From: Flavobacteriales bacterium
GTDB taxonomy: Bacteria > Bacteroidota > Bacteroidia > Flavobacteriales_D > UBA2798
Direction: 5' to 3'
Length of the DNA stretch: 64,000 nt
Assembly: GCA_019694795.1 (NCBI GenBank)
Contig: JAIBBF010000006.1
Location: 1 to 64,000 of the forward strand
The notes beneath the pieces are model-generated. The model saw only the letters and a list, made by a program, of their open reading frames with translations. It had not been told where the DNA came from and made no database searches. A program made the translations under genes and the position numbers. Shown piece by piece: positions 8,524 through 17,704 of the stretch (within the stretch, counting starts at the first letter, position 1; each line of letters opens with the position of its first letter).

Positions 8524-10476
8524 TTACTTGATGGTATAAAGCACTTCTTTGTTGATTTCTACAGGATATTTCTTCCTCAAGGACTCCAACCAGGTTTTTT
8601 CCAAATAGCTCTGATAATCGGAAGTAATAATTCCTTTCGCTTCATTCAGGGCTTTTGGCATTGGCTCAATAATGGCGTTGGTGCGAATGATTACTACCTG
8701 ACCATTTTCCTGAATGTCGGCAGATAAACCTGCTTTCGCTGGAGTATTTTTCTTCAGTAATTCATTGTCCTCTGCAGATAATTTTCCGCCATCCACTTTA
8801 AGATTCAATTGCGATTCTTTATTGTATTTCTCTTTCAATTGATCATTGGTCATTTTCCCTTTTTTCAAATCTTTACGCAAGGCTTTGGCAATGGTTGAAT
8901 TGGCGCAATAATATACATCTACATCATAGCGCTTTGGCCACATGTAGTTCGATTTGTTCGCTTCATAGAACTGATGCAGACCGGCAGAATCTTTAACGGC
9001 TTTGGACCATACTTTCTGATCGGTGAGTTCAAATAATAAAATTCCATCACGGTATTCTTTCATCAGCATTCTGAATTCAGGATACAATTGCTCTAAACGT
9101 GCATCTTCATAATTGATCAATTCCTCAGACACCCATTTATCGTATATGTTATTTAGAAACAACACCATGTCTTCTTTCGGAATCTGACGTTGATTTTTTA
9201 CCAGGTAATTAGTGAAATCAGTTTGCGAATAATTTTTATCAGCAAAAGAGAACATTGCACCTTTCAGTGAAGCTGCTTTTTTACCATCCCAGGTGGCATT
9301 AAAAATATTGGTATCAACAACCGTATAAAATGCTTTTAACGCTTTAGGATCATCTTTAAAATTATACTTCGCTTTTAATTTAGCTACGAAAGATTTTTTA
9401 GGTAAGTGACTTCTCGAATCGCGCTGAACTTTTTGTTTTAAGTTCGCTTTCATTGCATCAAACGATTCAAGTGGTTTTAATTCCAAACGTTTGATGATAT
9501 GATAACCATAGGACGTTTGAATCACAGGAGAAATATCACCGTCGTTTTTCAATGCAAAGGCAGCATCTTCAAATTCCTCTACCATTTTACCGGTGCTGAA
9601 CGGATTTAATTCTCCGCCCTTGCGGTTTGAACTTGGATCTTCAGAAAATTGTTTGGCAAGCGTTGCAAAATCTTCACCCTTGTCTAAACGTCCCTTGATC
9701 TCATCCGCTTTTTTACGGGCGTTCTCCTTCATTTCTGGCGTATCTTCAGCTTTGGATCCGATAAGGATGTGAGCAACTTTAATGGTGCCTTGAGCGGGAC
9801 GACGACCGGTCAATTTAATAACGTGATATCCGAATTTAGTACGTACCGGTTGCGAAACATCACCTACATTCATTTTGTAGCAGGCATTTTCGAAATTGTA
9901 AACCATCATAAAAGCAGTAAACCAACCCAAATCACCTTTGTTTCGAACTGCGCTTGGGTCTTCACTTCCGCCTTTACCAGAAGCTACTTTACCAAAGTCT
10001 TCACCTTTTACAATGCGTTGACGAAGTTTCATCGCTTTATTGTAGGCAGCAAGTGAATCTTTCGGATCCGCATCCCATTCGCATTTAATGAGAATATGAC
10101 TTGCTCTCAATTCGGTTTGCATACGATCGTAAGCTTCCTTCACCAATTGATCCGTCATTTCATTATCTACCAGATAAGGACGAGCCAATTGTTTACGGTA
10201 GCCGTATAACTCATCTTTAAATTTGCGATTGGTATCCAATCCCAATTCCTCTGCTTCGGTAACCTTCAATTTAAAATTGGTAAACAAAACCATGTATTCA
10301 TCCAATGATTCTTTGGTGATAACGGTTTCTTTCTGATTCTTTCTGAAAATAGCTTCGAATTCCGATTTGTAAACCGGTTTGCCATTTACTTTCATGATCA
10401 CAGCATCGGATTGAGCGGCCACGGAAAAAGAAAGGCAAATCGCCGATAGAAATCCTAAAAATTTCATTGTTTTCAT
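8524..10476 (-). CDS. PpiC-type peptidyl-prolyl isomerase with two parvulin domains
   Basis: This exported 650-residue protein has a signal peptide ending at VAAQ. A SurA-like N-terminal region follows (VIMKVNGKPVYKSEFEAIF), then two tandem parvulin domains. The first covers about residues 125-225 (ASHILIKCEWDADPKDS...GYHVIKLTGRRP), the second about 228-335 (VAHILIGSKAEDTPE...YGYHIIKRLELKP). The remaining 300 residues form a helical C-terminal extension typical of Bacteroidota PpiC proteins. It would isomerise prolyl bonds and chaperone outer-membrane or secreted proteins. It follows guaB by only 24 bases on the same strand, an arrangement I recall from other Bacteroidota. Either of two nearby ATGs (residues 1 and 4) could start it. 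Confidence 0.9.
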   Translation of the reverse strand: MKTMKFLGFLSAICLSFSVAAQSDAVIMKVNGKPVYKSEFEAIFRKNQKETVITKESLDEYMVLFTNFKLKVTEAEELGLDTNRKFKDELYGYRKQLARPYLVDNEMTDQLVKEAYDRMQTELRASHILIKCEWDADPKDSLAAYNKAMKLRQRIVKGEDFGKVASGKGGSEDPSAVRNKGDLGWFTAFMMVYNFENACYKMNVGDVSQPVRTKFGYHVIKLTGRRPAQGTIKVAHILIGSKAEDTPEMKENARKKADEIKGRLDKGEDFATLAKQFSEDPSSNRKGGELNPFSTGKMVEEFEDAAFALKNDGDISPVIQTSYGYHIIKRLELKPLESFDAMKANLKQKVQRDSRSHLPKKSFVAKLKAKYNFKDDPKALKAFYTVVDTNIFNATWDGKKAASLKGAMFSFADKNYSQTDFTNYLVKNQRQIPKEDMVLFLNNIYDKWVSEELINYEDARLEQLYPEFRMLMKEYRDGILLFELTDQKVWSKAVKDSAGLHQFYEANKSNYMWPKRYDVDVYYCANSTIAKALRKDLKKGKMTNDQLKEKYNKESQLNLKVDGGKLSAEDNELLKKNTPAKAGLSADIQENGQVVIIRTNAIIEPMPKALNEAKGIITSDYQSYLEKTWLESLRKKYPVEINKEVLYTIK

Positions 10477-10501
10477 GGTGTATAATTATGATGTTTTATT
10501 A

Positions 10502-11977
10502 TTAAACAATACTGTAGTTCGGAGCCTCACGGGTGATGGTGATGTTGTGCGGGTGACTCTCGCGGAATCCGGCAGTTGTAATTCGAACAAACTTGCTGGT
10601 TTTTTGAAGTGTTGGAATATCTTGTGATCCGCAGTAACCCATACCGGCACGGAGTCCGCCAATAATCTGATAGGTAACTTCCGCAAGACGTCCCTTATAC
10701 GGAACGCGACCAGAAATTCCTTCCGGAACCAATTTTTTGATATCATCTTCCATATCCTGGAAATAACGGTCTTTTGATCCATGTTGCATGGCTTCAATCG
10801 ATCCCATTCCGCGGTATGATTTAAATTTTCTTCCTTCATAAATAATTGTTTCACCGGGTGATTCTTCCACACCTGCAAACATAGAGCCAACCATTACGGT
10901 TGATGCACCTGCTGCAATGGCTTTCACAATATCGCCTGTATAACGAATACCACCATCAGCGATCAATGGAACATCCGTTCCCTTTAATGCTTCGGCCACC
11001 ATCATAACGGCAGATAATTGCGGAACACCAACTCCCGCTACTACACGGGTAGTGCAAATGGAACCGGGACCAATTCCCACTTTCACTGCATCTGCACCAG
11101 CTTCTGCCAATGCCAATGCTGCTTCGCCGGTAGCAATATTACCAACGATAACCTGCAATTCAGGGTATGTTTGCTTAACTTTTTTTAACGTTTCAATTAC
11201 ACCTTTGGAGTGACCATGCGCTGTATCGATGGTAATGGCGTCGACTCCCGCATTTACCAATGCACCGACACGTTCAAGCGTATCATGCGTTACACCAACA
11301 GCAGCCGCCACACGTAAACGTCCAAATTGATCTTTACAGGAATTCGGATGTTCTTTCAGTTTTATAATATCACGGTAGGTGATTAAGCCAACCAATGTGC
11401 CCTTTGCATCTACTACAGGTAATTTCTCAATTTTATTTGCCTGAAGAATTCCTTCTGCTTGCGTTAAATCAATTCCTTCATTGGCGGTGATTAAGTCTTT
11501 GCCGGTCATTACTTCTGAAACCGGACGATTCATTTGTTTTTCGAAACGCAAATCGCGGTTGGTAACAATGCCGACTAATTTTCTGTTTCCGTCAATCACC
11601 GGAATACCACCGATTTTATTTTCCGACATTTGCTTTAATGCATCTGCAACCGTTGCATTTACAGGAAGCGTAACCGGATCCTGAATCATTCCACTTTCAG
11701 AACGTTTCACTTTGCGCACTTCATTCGCTTGCGCTTCGATGCTCATGTTTTTATGAATCACCCCTATTCCACCCTGTTGTGCCAATGCAATAGCCAGTTC
11801 AGATTCAGTAACCGTATCCATCGCTGCCGCAACTACAGGAAGATTTATTGTTATGTTGCGTGTAAATTTTGAACGAATATCCACATTGCGTGGCATTACT
11901 TCAGAATAAGAAGGAACCAACAATACGTCATCGTACGTTAATCCTTCTCCAATAAGCTTTCCGGGGGTGATTGTCAT
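10502..11977 (-). CDS. guaB: Inosine-5'-monophosphate dehydrogenase
   Basis: This enzyme oxidises IMP to XMP, the committed step to GMP. The 491-residue protein shows the catalytic barrel interrupted by a Bateman module of two CBS domains (about residues 95-150 and 157-212). The nucleophile is Cys308 in GSICTTRVVAGVGVP; the flap carries Arg404-Tyr405 and the IMP loop contains MVGSMFAG. Length and architecture are normal. It is the first gene of a leftward run with the PpiC/SurA genes, and a perfect TAnnTTTG box lies 24 bases upstream of the ATG. Confidence 0.98.
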   Translation of the reverse strand: MTITPGKLIGEGLTYDDVLLVPSYSEVMPRNVDIRSKFTRNITINLPVVAAAMDTVTESELAIALAQQGGIGVIHKNMSIEAQANEVRKVKRSESGMIQDPVTLPVNATVADALKQMSENKIGGIPVIDGNRKLVGIVTNRDLRFEKQMNRPVSEVMTGKDLITANEGIDLTQAEGILQANKIEKLPVVDAKGTLVGLITYRDIIKLKEHPNSCKDQFGRLRVAAAVGVTHDTLERVGALVNAGVDAITIDTAHGHSKGVIETLKKVKQTYPELQVIVGNIATGEAALALAEAGADAVKVGIGPGSICTTRVVAGVGVPQLSAVMMVAEALKGTDVPLIADGGIRYTGDIVKAIAAGASTVMVGSMFAGVEESPGETIIYEGRKFKSYRGMGSIEAMQHGSKDRYFQDMEDDIKKLVPEGISGRVPYKGRLAEVTYQIIGGLRAGMGYCGSQDIPTLQKTSKFVRITTAGFRESHPHNITITREAPNYSIV

Positions 11978-12001
11978 GATGTAGCGAAATTTTTAATTGG
12001 G

Positions 12002-12009
12002 CAAAGATA
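12002..12009 (-). promoter_or_regulatory. Bacteroidota -7 box upstream of guaB
   Basis: On the minus strand the sequence reads TATCTTTG, a perfect TAnnTTTG element, placed 25-32 bases upstream of the guaB ATG. I do not see a matching TTG element about 19 bases further upstream, so the -33 half is weak. Confidence 0.6.
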
Positions 12010-12112
12010 GCAAAAAAGGCACCTTGTGAGAGGAAAAAAATGAAAATGAAGGAAAGGAAATATTCAATACTCCAGTTCCGGATTTAAGCAAAAATTCTTC
12101 CCCGCTTTTTTC

Positions 12113-12120
12113 TATTTTTG
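12113..12120 (+). promoter_or_regulatory. -7 box of the exported WD40-caspase module
   Basis: TATTTTTG matches TAnnTTTG and predicts transcription starting near position 12126, just before the GTG codon at 12143. This supports the GTG as the true start of the first gene. No further convincing promoter is seen before the end of the four-gene run. Confidence 0.55.
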
Positions 12121-12142
12121 AACACCCAAAAATCAGTAAGTA

Positions 12143-12778
12143 GTGCGAATTATTACATTAACTAATTCATTTTCAAAAAAATGCATTAGGAAAAAGGAAT
12201 TTCTCTCTTTTCTCCTGCTTTTTCTTTTTTTATCCGGAACAGCGCAATCATTTGAAAAACATGGGTTCCGGTACAATACACTGGCCGGCCATCAATGGGG
12301 ATTGTCCTTTCCCGTTTCCGGTTTTTGGGTAATGACCAGCGATTACGATTACGAATCGACTGATGCAAAAAACACCGCCCTCTTCAGTGCAGGAGCAATG
12401 CTCACACTAAAAAATGATGCCGACAGAGGAATTGGATTTGGCTTAGGATTGGATTATGCAACCACCGGATATTTCAGAGCCAATGCACTCATCGATCTGG
12501 ATTTTCTTTTTCATTTTATTGCTCCAATGGGTGATAATTTCTCATTGGGGGAATCGGTTTGTTCTAAATGGAAAATCAGTTCGGTACTGGGAACAGTGGA
12601 TGGAAAAAAAATCAGGGAATATTATATTTCTGTTAACTTTTTACAAATCCATTTTGGAAAGTTCACGTTTACGATGGGACTAAACAAAGGAATTTTCCGA
12701 AAACAGTTTCCTCCCTTTTATGCAGATCAAGGGTTGAATTATGGCTTGACCTACACCTTTAAAACCAAAAGAAGATGA
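12143..12778 (+). CDS. Exported barrel-like protein, first gene of WD40-caspase module
   Basis: I do not recognise the family. The 211 residues start at a GTG positioned a few bases after the predicted transcription start. The only ATG nearby is out of frame. A long Lys/Arg-then-Leu-rich signal (FLSFLLLFLFLSGTAQ) indicates export, with cleavage around residue 35. The mature part is rich in alternating hydrophobic/aromatic strands and Gly turns (GIGFGLGLDYATTGYFRANAL) and ends in an aromatic strand (GLTYTF), as in small outer-membrane beta-barrels. Its stop overlaps the next ATG (ATGA), so the four genes are translationally coupled. Confidence 0.75.
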   Translation: MRIITLTNSFSKKCIRKKEFLSFLLLFLFLSGTAQSFEKHGFRYNTLAGHQWGLSFPVSGFWVMTSDYDYESTDAKNTALFSAGAMLTLKNDADRGIGFGLGLDYATTGYFRANALIDLDFLFHFIAPMGDNFSLGESVCSKWKISSVLGTVDGKKIREYYISVNFLQIHFGKFTFTMGLNKGIFRKQFPPFYADQGLNYGLTYTFKTKRR

Positions 12779-13545
12779 AGCATATTTTCGTTTTATTCCT
12801 TTTTTTGGTACTTGAAACCGGCATAAACGCACAGCGAATCAGTTCAGGTTTTACGGCAACCACTCCTCTGGCAGGCAGCATTCATTTTAATCAGAATTAT
12901 TATAATCCGGTTAATACAGTTCGCATCTATTTTGTGCATGAACCCGGAGCCGATCAATCGAGAATGACCTTCTTTTCTCCAATGGGATTGGGAATGAAAT
13001 GGTATAAAACATTTGGACTTGGAGTCGGATATCAAATGAAAGCTGAATTCAACCGTTATATTTTGCGATTGGGTTATCAGTTCATTTACAACAGTGCCAC
13101 GGTGCGATTAAATCATTTTGGTTATTCGGGCGAAGTAGATAACTACAAAGCCTTGTTCAATATGCAAAATCTCCAGCATCGAATTCCGCTTACCTTTTCC
13201 ATTAATCTAAAAAATCATGCAAGTTCACCCATGATTGTTGTAGGTGCGGAATACGGACAAATCGTTTACATGAAAGAACGTATCGATTGGGATCCGGGTC
13301 ATTATGACCGCTACTACATCCCATTTATGTACGGCAAATACTACGATAATAATCCATGGATAACTGCCAATATCGGATATGGAAAAAAACATAAAAACAT
13401 CGAATGGTACTTGCTGTGGAAAACAAGGGTGGATAAACATAAATCGGACTTAAGCATGCAAAACCAGCAGATGGAATTTACGTTTGCCTGGTATTTATCG
13501 TATAAATCACTTCGCAGAAAACACTTTATCTATTATGAAGAATAA
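12775..13545 (+). CDS. Exported barrel-like protein, second gene of WD40-caspase module
   Basis: The 256-residue protein has a clear signal peptide (MKHIFVLFLFLVLETGINAQ). The mature sequence is dominated by aromatic beta-strand patterns (LGMKWYKTFGLGVGYQMKAEF, split by Gly turns) of the kind found in Bacteroidota outer-membrane barrels. No named domain is recognisable. It starts in a 4-base overlap with the preceding gene, and the following lipoprotein gene starts 11 bases before its end. It is unlikely to be an enzyme; a porin-like or anchoring role in the outer membrane is an inference from composition alone. Confidence 0.75.
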   Translation: MKHIFVLFLFLVLETGINAQRISSGFTATTPLAGSIHFNQNYYNPVNTVRIYFVHEPGADQSRMTFFSPMGLGMKWYKTFGLGVGYQMKAEFNRYILRLGYQFIYNSATVRLNHFGYSGEVDNYKALFNMQNLQHRIPLTFSINLKNHASSPMIVVGAEYGQIVYMKERIDWDPGHYDRYYIPFMYGKYYDNNPWITANIGYGKKHKNIEWYLLWKTRVDKHKSDLSMQNQQMEFTFAWYLSYKSLRRKHFIYYEE

Positions 13546-14623
13546 ATTATTATTCCTTCTCTTCCTTATGGTAACTGGTGTATCCTGTAAAAAAATAGAT
13601 GCTCCAACAGATGAAATTGTGGAACGTTACACCTGGCTGGATGCCATTTGTGTTTCTTCACTGAACTACGATTCCTATTCTGGAAATAATCTGTATTTCA
13701 CCATGGAAGCAGCCGCGTTGAAAAATGGCAAATTGGTGGATATTTATCCCGATTCTGCCTTTTACAGTATTTATGGTTTTGCATTAAGCGCGAATGCATT
13801 GGTCGATTCGGTTTACACGTTGGAATACCAGAACGATTTTTCGTATCAAAACATCATGATTGTCGACCAGGCCGGTTACGATTATCAATTTGTAGATGAC
13901 GGAAATTTTATTGATGCAATGAACCGGATGGACAAACTTTGTGATCCCTCAAAAAATCAATATTGTTCATTTGGATTTTTTGCCCGCGAAAGTTTAAACG
14001 GCAATTCACCTGTACATTTTTTAGGCGAAGAAAGCGGAAATTTATTCGATCATAGTCACGAAGAAGTCATGGATTTCCTTTCTACCAATTATACCAATCT
14101 CGGAAGCGCAAGCAATTCTTCTTTGTTTGATGCCATCGACCGGTCTCTGGACAAACTCATTTCAGATCCCCGATCCACCCGCCGATCGGTTACTGTAGTG
14201 TGTAATAATTACGACGATGGTAGCAGCGCTGTTAATGCCACTGCTTTAATCAATAAAGCAAACACCAATAACATCTCCATTAATGTAATTATGCAGGGCT
14301 TTTCATCTTCCGATTTGTACCGACTTGCCCATGAAACGAATGGCTATATTTCAGAAGCTAACTCAACCCCATTTGGAGGATATCCATACAATCTTTCCAG
14401 AACCATTGTGTATCATAATCACGATTTATTAGCCGGTAATGGGAAACGTTATGTAATAAAAGGACATGTTTACAGACCTTCTTTGTGGAATGTTGGACAT
14501 ACTTTTTCAGGGTATCTGGTGGCCAATTACCAAAAAGAAATCAATTCCAATTATTTCGAAGACGATCTAACGGATGATTTGGATTTAAATCAACGACTAC
14601 CTATTTATATCAAAATTCCATGA
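13535..14623 (+). CDS. Lipoprotein with VWA-like domain, third gene of module
   Basis: The start is the internal ATG giving MKNKLLFLLFLMVTGVSC, a textbook lipoprotein signal with the lipidated Cys at residue 18. A 17-codon upstream extension would spoil it. Of the 362 residues, the C-terminal half resembles a von Willebrand A fold. It has a segment SSLFDAIDRSLDKLI like the conserved helix after the metal-site threonine loop, a strand VTVVCNNYDDGSS where VWA proteins have the TDG motif, and ISINVIMQGF followed by LYRLAHETNGYI. The N-terminal MIDAS loop is not clear. It overlaps the next gene by ATGA, so it is probably a partner of the WD40-caspase protein. Confidence 0.75.
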   Translation: MKNKLLFLLFLMVTGVSCKKIDAPTDEIVERYTWLDAICVSSLNYDSYSGNNLYFTMEAAALKNGKLVDIYPDSAFYSIYGFALSANALVDSVYTLEYQNDFSYQNIMIVDQAGYDYQFVDDGNFIDAMNRMDKLCDPSKNQYCSFGFFARESLNGNSPVHFLGEESGNLFDHSHEEVMDFLSTNYTNLGSASNSSLFDAIDRSLDKLISDPRSTRRSVTVVCNNYDDGSSAVNATALINKANTNNISINVIMQGFSSSDLYRLAHETNGYISEANSTPFGGYPYNLSRTIVYHNHDLLAGNGKRYVIKGHVYRPSLWNVGHTFSGYLVANYQKEINSNYFEDDLTDDLDLNQRLPIYIKIP

Positions 14624-17600
14624 AAACTAGTTTAATCCTTTTCTTTTTTGGAATTTCAATCCTTTCGCTTCAGGCGCAGCACATCACGCCGGCTGTACAG
14701 CAAGGACATTACGGTCCAATTAAAGCCATTGCAGTTTCTCCCGATCAAAAATCCATTGCTTCGGTTGGAGATGATGGTCAGCTCATCTTCTGGGATCTCA
14801 ATTCCGGAATGCAGCTTAAGCGGAAAATGATTTACTCATTACACAATCACTATTCGATTTGTTATGGCGGACCAACCCAACTTTTATTCAGTTCAAACGG
14901 ATCTACCCAACGCTTCGATGCCGAAAAAAATCAATGGGACGGCAATGCTAATCCACTTTATTTACCGCTAAAGGGAGATTCGTTGGTCGACGGTGAATAT
15001 TGCATTCGGATAAAAGGACCTGAAATTTCATTTAAAAAATCAGGTGTCATTTTTTCACGTAAAACATCCCGCTTTTTCAATGAAGGTTTCACCCAAATGG
15101 TGATTCATAAACCATCATCGAGTGTATACGTTGCCTCGCTCGACGGCAGAATTTATGTTTACAATTATAAAACGGGGAAAATAAAAGATCACCTTGCACT
15201 GCATCAATCGGCGGTAAATGATTTGGATTTGAGTCCCGATGGTAAAAAATTATACAGTGGCAGTTCAGACCGAACCATTATAGAATGGGATGTGGAACAA
15301 GGTAAAATGCATCGACGATTTCACGGTTACAGTTATCGTGTTAGTGCAGTAAATTTTTCATCTCAATACGATCAATTGATCTTTGGCGATGAAATTGGTA
15401 ATCTTAAGTTTTTCGACATGAGTAATTATTCTCAAGAGATAAAAACCATTAAGATTTCAGAACATCCTCTGTTGCAAATTATCCCGCAGGGCCAAGATCA
15501 ATTACTCATCATTACACCCGAAAACCGCATTCGTTCTTATTCTGTTTCTACAGGTAAAACCAGAACCCGTCATAAATATCATCGCCTAAGCTGGAAGCTG
15601 TTTCAGCAATCATTTTTTGAGCATGTTTTGGGAATGTATATGGAACCTCGTTTCAATGCTTTTTATTATTCTGCCAACGAATCGGGTTCCGTTGAAGTGT
15701 ATGCCGGAAATGAAAAATATAACCGGAATCGCCGAAAAACGGTCGTAAAAAAACCGGGAATCAAAAAGCGGAGAACCATTCGTGATAGTCAGAATTACAT
15801 TCAATCCCTTTTATTAATTAATGATAGCACCTTTGCTGTTTTAAGAGCCGATTCAGGAAGTTTTTCCGTTGGAACAACCAGCTTTTCCAATCAATTGGAG
15901 ATATGGACCCTGAAGAAAAATACCTGGTACAAAAAAACACTGGGTTCGGGTTCTAATTTTGATGATGTAATTCGCTGGGATAATCAATCGGTTTTGGAAT
16001 TAACAAAAGGTGGAATTCTCATGGTGCAAAATGTATTTACCAATGCGAGTTTTAACCTGAACATTCAGATTCCCCCATCCTATCGGAATAAACTTTTCAG
16101 AAAGAAAAATCTAATAGGAATTGCATCACAAAGTGATTTTTACCTGTTTAGTTTGGGAACAGGATCAGATTATAAATTCATAGGAAAATTTACGGGTCAC
16201 GATGCAGAAATTAACGATTTCGATTTTTCGCCCATCAATAATACACTGGTTACAGCCTCGAATGATGCCAGCATTAAATTCTGGAATACTACCAATCAGA
16301 AATTAATTTCTACGCTAATTCCTACGGGGAAAAAAGATTTTATTTTGGTAGATCCCGAAGGGAATTACCAAATCACCAAAAACGCTTATAAGAAATTTGG
16401 ATTTTGCTCCGGAATGCAATTTATTTTTCCCGACCAGTTTGATCTCAAATTTAATCGTCCCGATGTAATTCTCTCTTCCATGGGAATTGGAAATTCAGAG
16501 CTACATCAATTGTTGTCAAAAGCCTACATCAAGCGCCTTAAACGCATGGGTTTTTCATTGGAGGAATTAAACGGAGAATCTTCGTTGCCTGAAATTGCGA
16601 TTGAAAATACCACTAAAAGCGACCAGCAAATCACCCTTCGGGTGAAGGCAAAAGATGAGTTATGGGCGCTGGACCGAATCAATTTATTAGTCAATGATGT
16701 GCCTATTTTCGGATCAAAAGGATTTCAATTTTCAGATACCGGATTGCATCAATGGAGTGGTGATTTAATGGTTCCATTATTAGATGGAAAAAACAAAATT
16801 GAAGTTTCTGTCCTCAATAAAAAAGGGACCGAATCGGTTCGGACTTCTTTAATTGCAGAAGGAAAAAACACTGCGCAAGCCAACCTCTTTTTAGTATCAC
16901 TCGGTGTAGGAAAATATGCAGATTCCCGTTTTAATCTTACTTACCCTGGTAAAGACGCTATCGATATTCAGAGTGCCTACAAAAGCATGGAAGGAAAATT
17001 TGTAAATAAGGTGTACAGTTTATGTTTACAGGATTCCGCTTTTACACTGCAATCACTTTCCGGCATCAGATCCTTTTTACAAAATGCAGGAGCTAATGAT
17101 TATGTAGTGATGTTTTATGCGGGACACGGTGTTCTGGATGCAGATTTAAATTATTATCTGGGCACTTATGCAATGAACTTCCAAAATCCAAAAGAAAACG
17201 GACTAAGCTACGAAAGCTTCGAAGCACTGGTGGATGGCATTAAACCCATGCGGAAATTAATTCTTATAGATGCTTGTCACAGTGGTGAAGTGGACAAGGA
17301 AGAAGTGGAACAAATTAGCATGAATACCGAAGGAAATGGCGACATCCGGTTCCGTGCGGCAGGTGCAGGAATTCAAAAGAAGAATCTTGGATTAAAATCC
17401 ACTTCCGAATTAATGGCTGAACTATTTACCGATCTACGGAAAGGAACAGGTGCAACTGTAATTTCATCAGCTGGTGGTGCCGAATATGCCATGGAAAGTG
17501 CAAGCTGGAAAAATGGTTTGTTCACTTATTGTCTGCTCAATGGAATTCGTTCGAAAAAAGCCGATTTAAACCGTGACGGGGAAATTGTATTGAGTGAATT

Positions 17601-17700
17601 ACAACAATTCCTACGAACAGAAGTGGTACGCTTAAGTAAAGGGATGCAGCAACCTACTTCCCGAATGGAAAACCCTGCAATGGATTTTCGTTGCTGGTAA
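14620..17700 (+). CDS. Exported WD40-repeat caspase-fold (peptidase C14) protein
   Basis: The 1026-residue protein has a signal peptide ending near LQAQ. N-terminal WD40 repeats follow, the clearest being HYGPIKAIAVSPDQKSIAS, SAVNDLDLSPDGKKLYSGSS and AEINDFDFSPINNTLVTAS. Then comes an Ig-like segment and a caspase-like domain from about residue 755. The catalytic dyad is intact: His836 in YAGHG and Cys886 in DACHSG. Residues 982-993 form a perfect EF-hand loop (D-x-N-x-D-G-x-I-x-x-x-E), so calcium may modulate activity. Prokaryotic caspase homologs usually cleave after Arg/Lys or Asp; specificity here is unknown. It is the fourth, coupled gene of an exported module. Confidence 0.9.
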   Translation: MKTSLILFFFGISILSLQAQHITPAVQQGHYGPIKAIAVSPDQKSIASVGDDGQLIFWDLNSGMQLKRKMIYSLHNHYSICYGGPTQLLFSSNGSTQRFDAEKNQWDGNANPLYLPLKGDSLVDGEYCIRIKGPEISFKKSGVIFSRKTSRFFNEGFTQMVIHKPSSSVYVASLDGRIYVYNYKTGKIKDHLALHQSAVNDLDLSPDGKKLYSGSSDRTIIEWDVEQGKMHRRFHGYSYRVSAVNFSSQYDQLIFGDEIGNLKFFDMSNYSQEIKTIKISEHPLLQIIPQGQDQLLIITPENRIRSYSVSTGKTRTRHKYHRLSWKLFQQSFFEHVLGMYMEPRFNAFYYSANESGSVEVYAGNEKYNRNRRKTVVKKPGIKKRRTIRDSQNYIQSLLLINDSTFAVLRADSGSFSVGTTSFSNQLEIWTLKKNTWYKKTLGSGSNFDDVIRWDNQSVLELTKGGILMVQNVFTNASFNLNIQIPPSYRNKLFRKKNLIGIASQSDFYLFSLGTGSDYKFIGKFTGHDAEINDFDFSPINNTLVTASNDASIKFWNTTNQKLISTLIPTGKKDFILVDPEGNYQITKNAYKKFGFCSGMQFIFPDQFDLKFNRPDVILSSMGIGNSELHQLLSKAYIKRLKRMGFSLEELNGESSLPEIAIENTTKSDQQITLRVKAKDELWALDRINLLVNDVPIFGSKGFQFSDTGLHQWSGDLMVPLLDGKNKIEVSVLNKKGTESVRTSLIAEGKNTAQANLFLVSLGVGKYADSRFNLTYPGKDAIDIQSAYKSMEGKFVNKVYSLCLQDSAFTLQSLSGIRSFLQNAGANDYVVMFYAGHGVLDADLNYYLGTYAMNFQNPKENGLSYESFEALVDGIKPMRKLILIDACHSGEVDKEEVEQISMNTEGNGDIRFRAAGAGIQKKNLGLKSTSELMAELFTDLRKGTGATVISSAGGAEYAMESASWKNGLFTYCLLNGIRSKKADLNRDGEIVLSELQQFLRTEVVRLSKGMQQPTSRMENPAMDFRCW

Positions 17701-17704
17701 TCGA

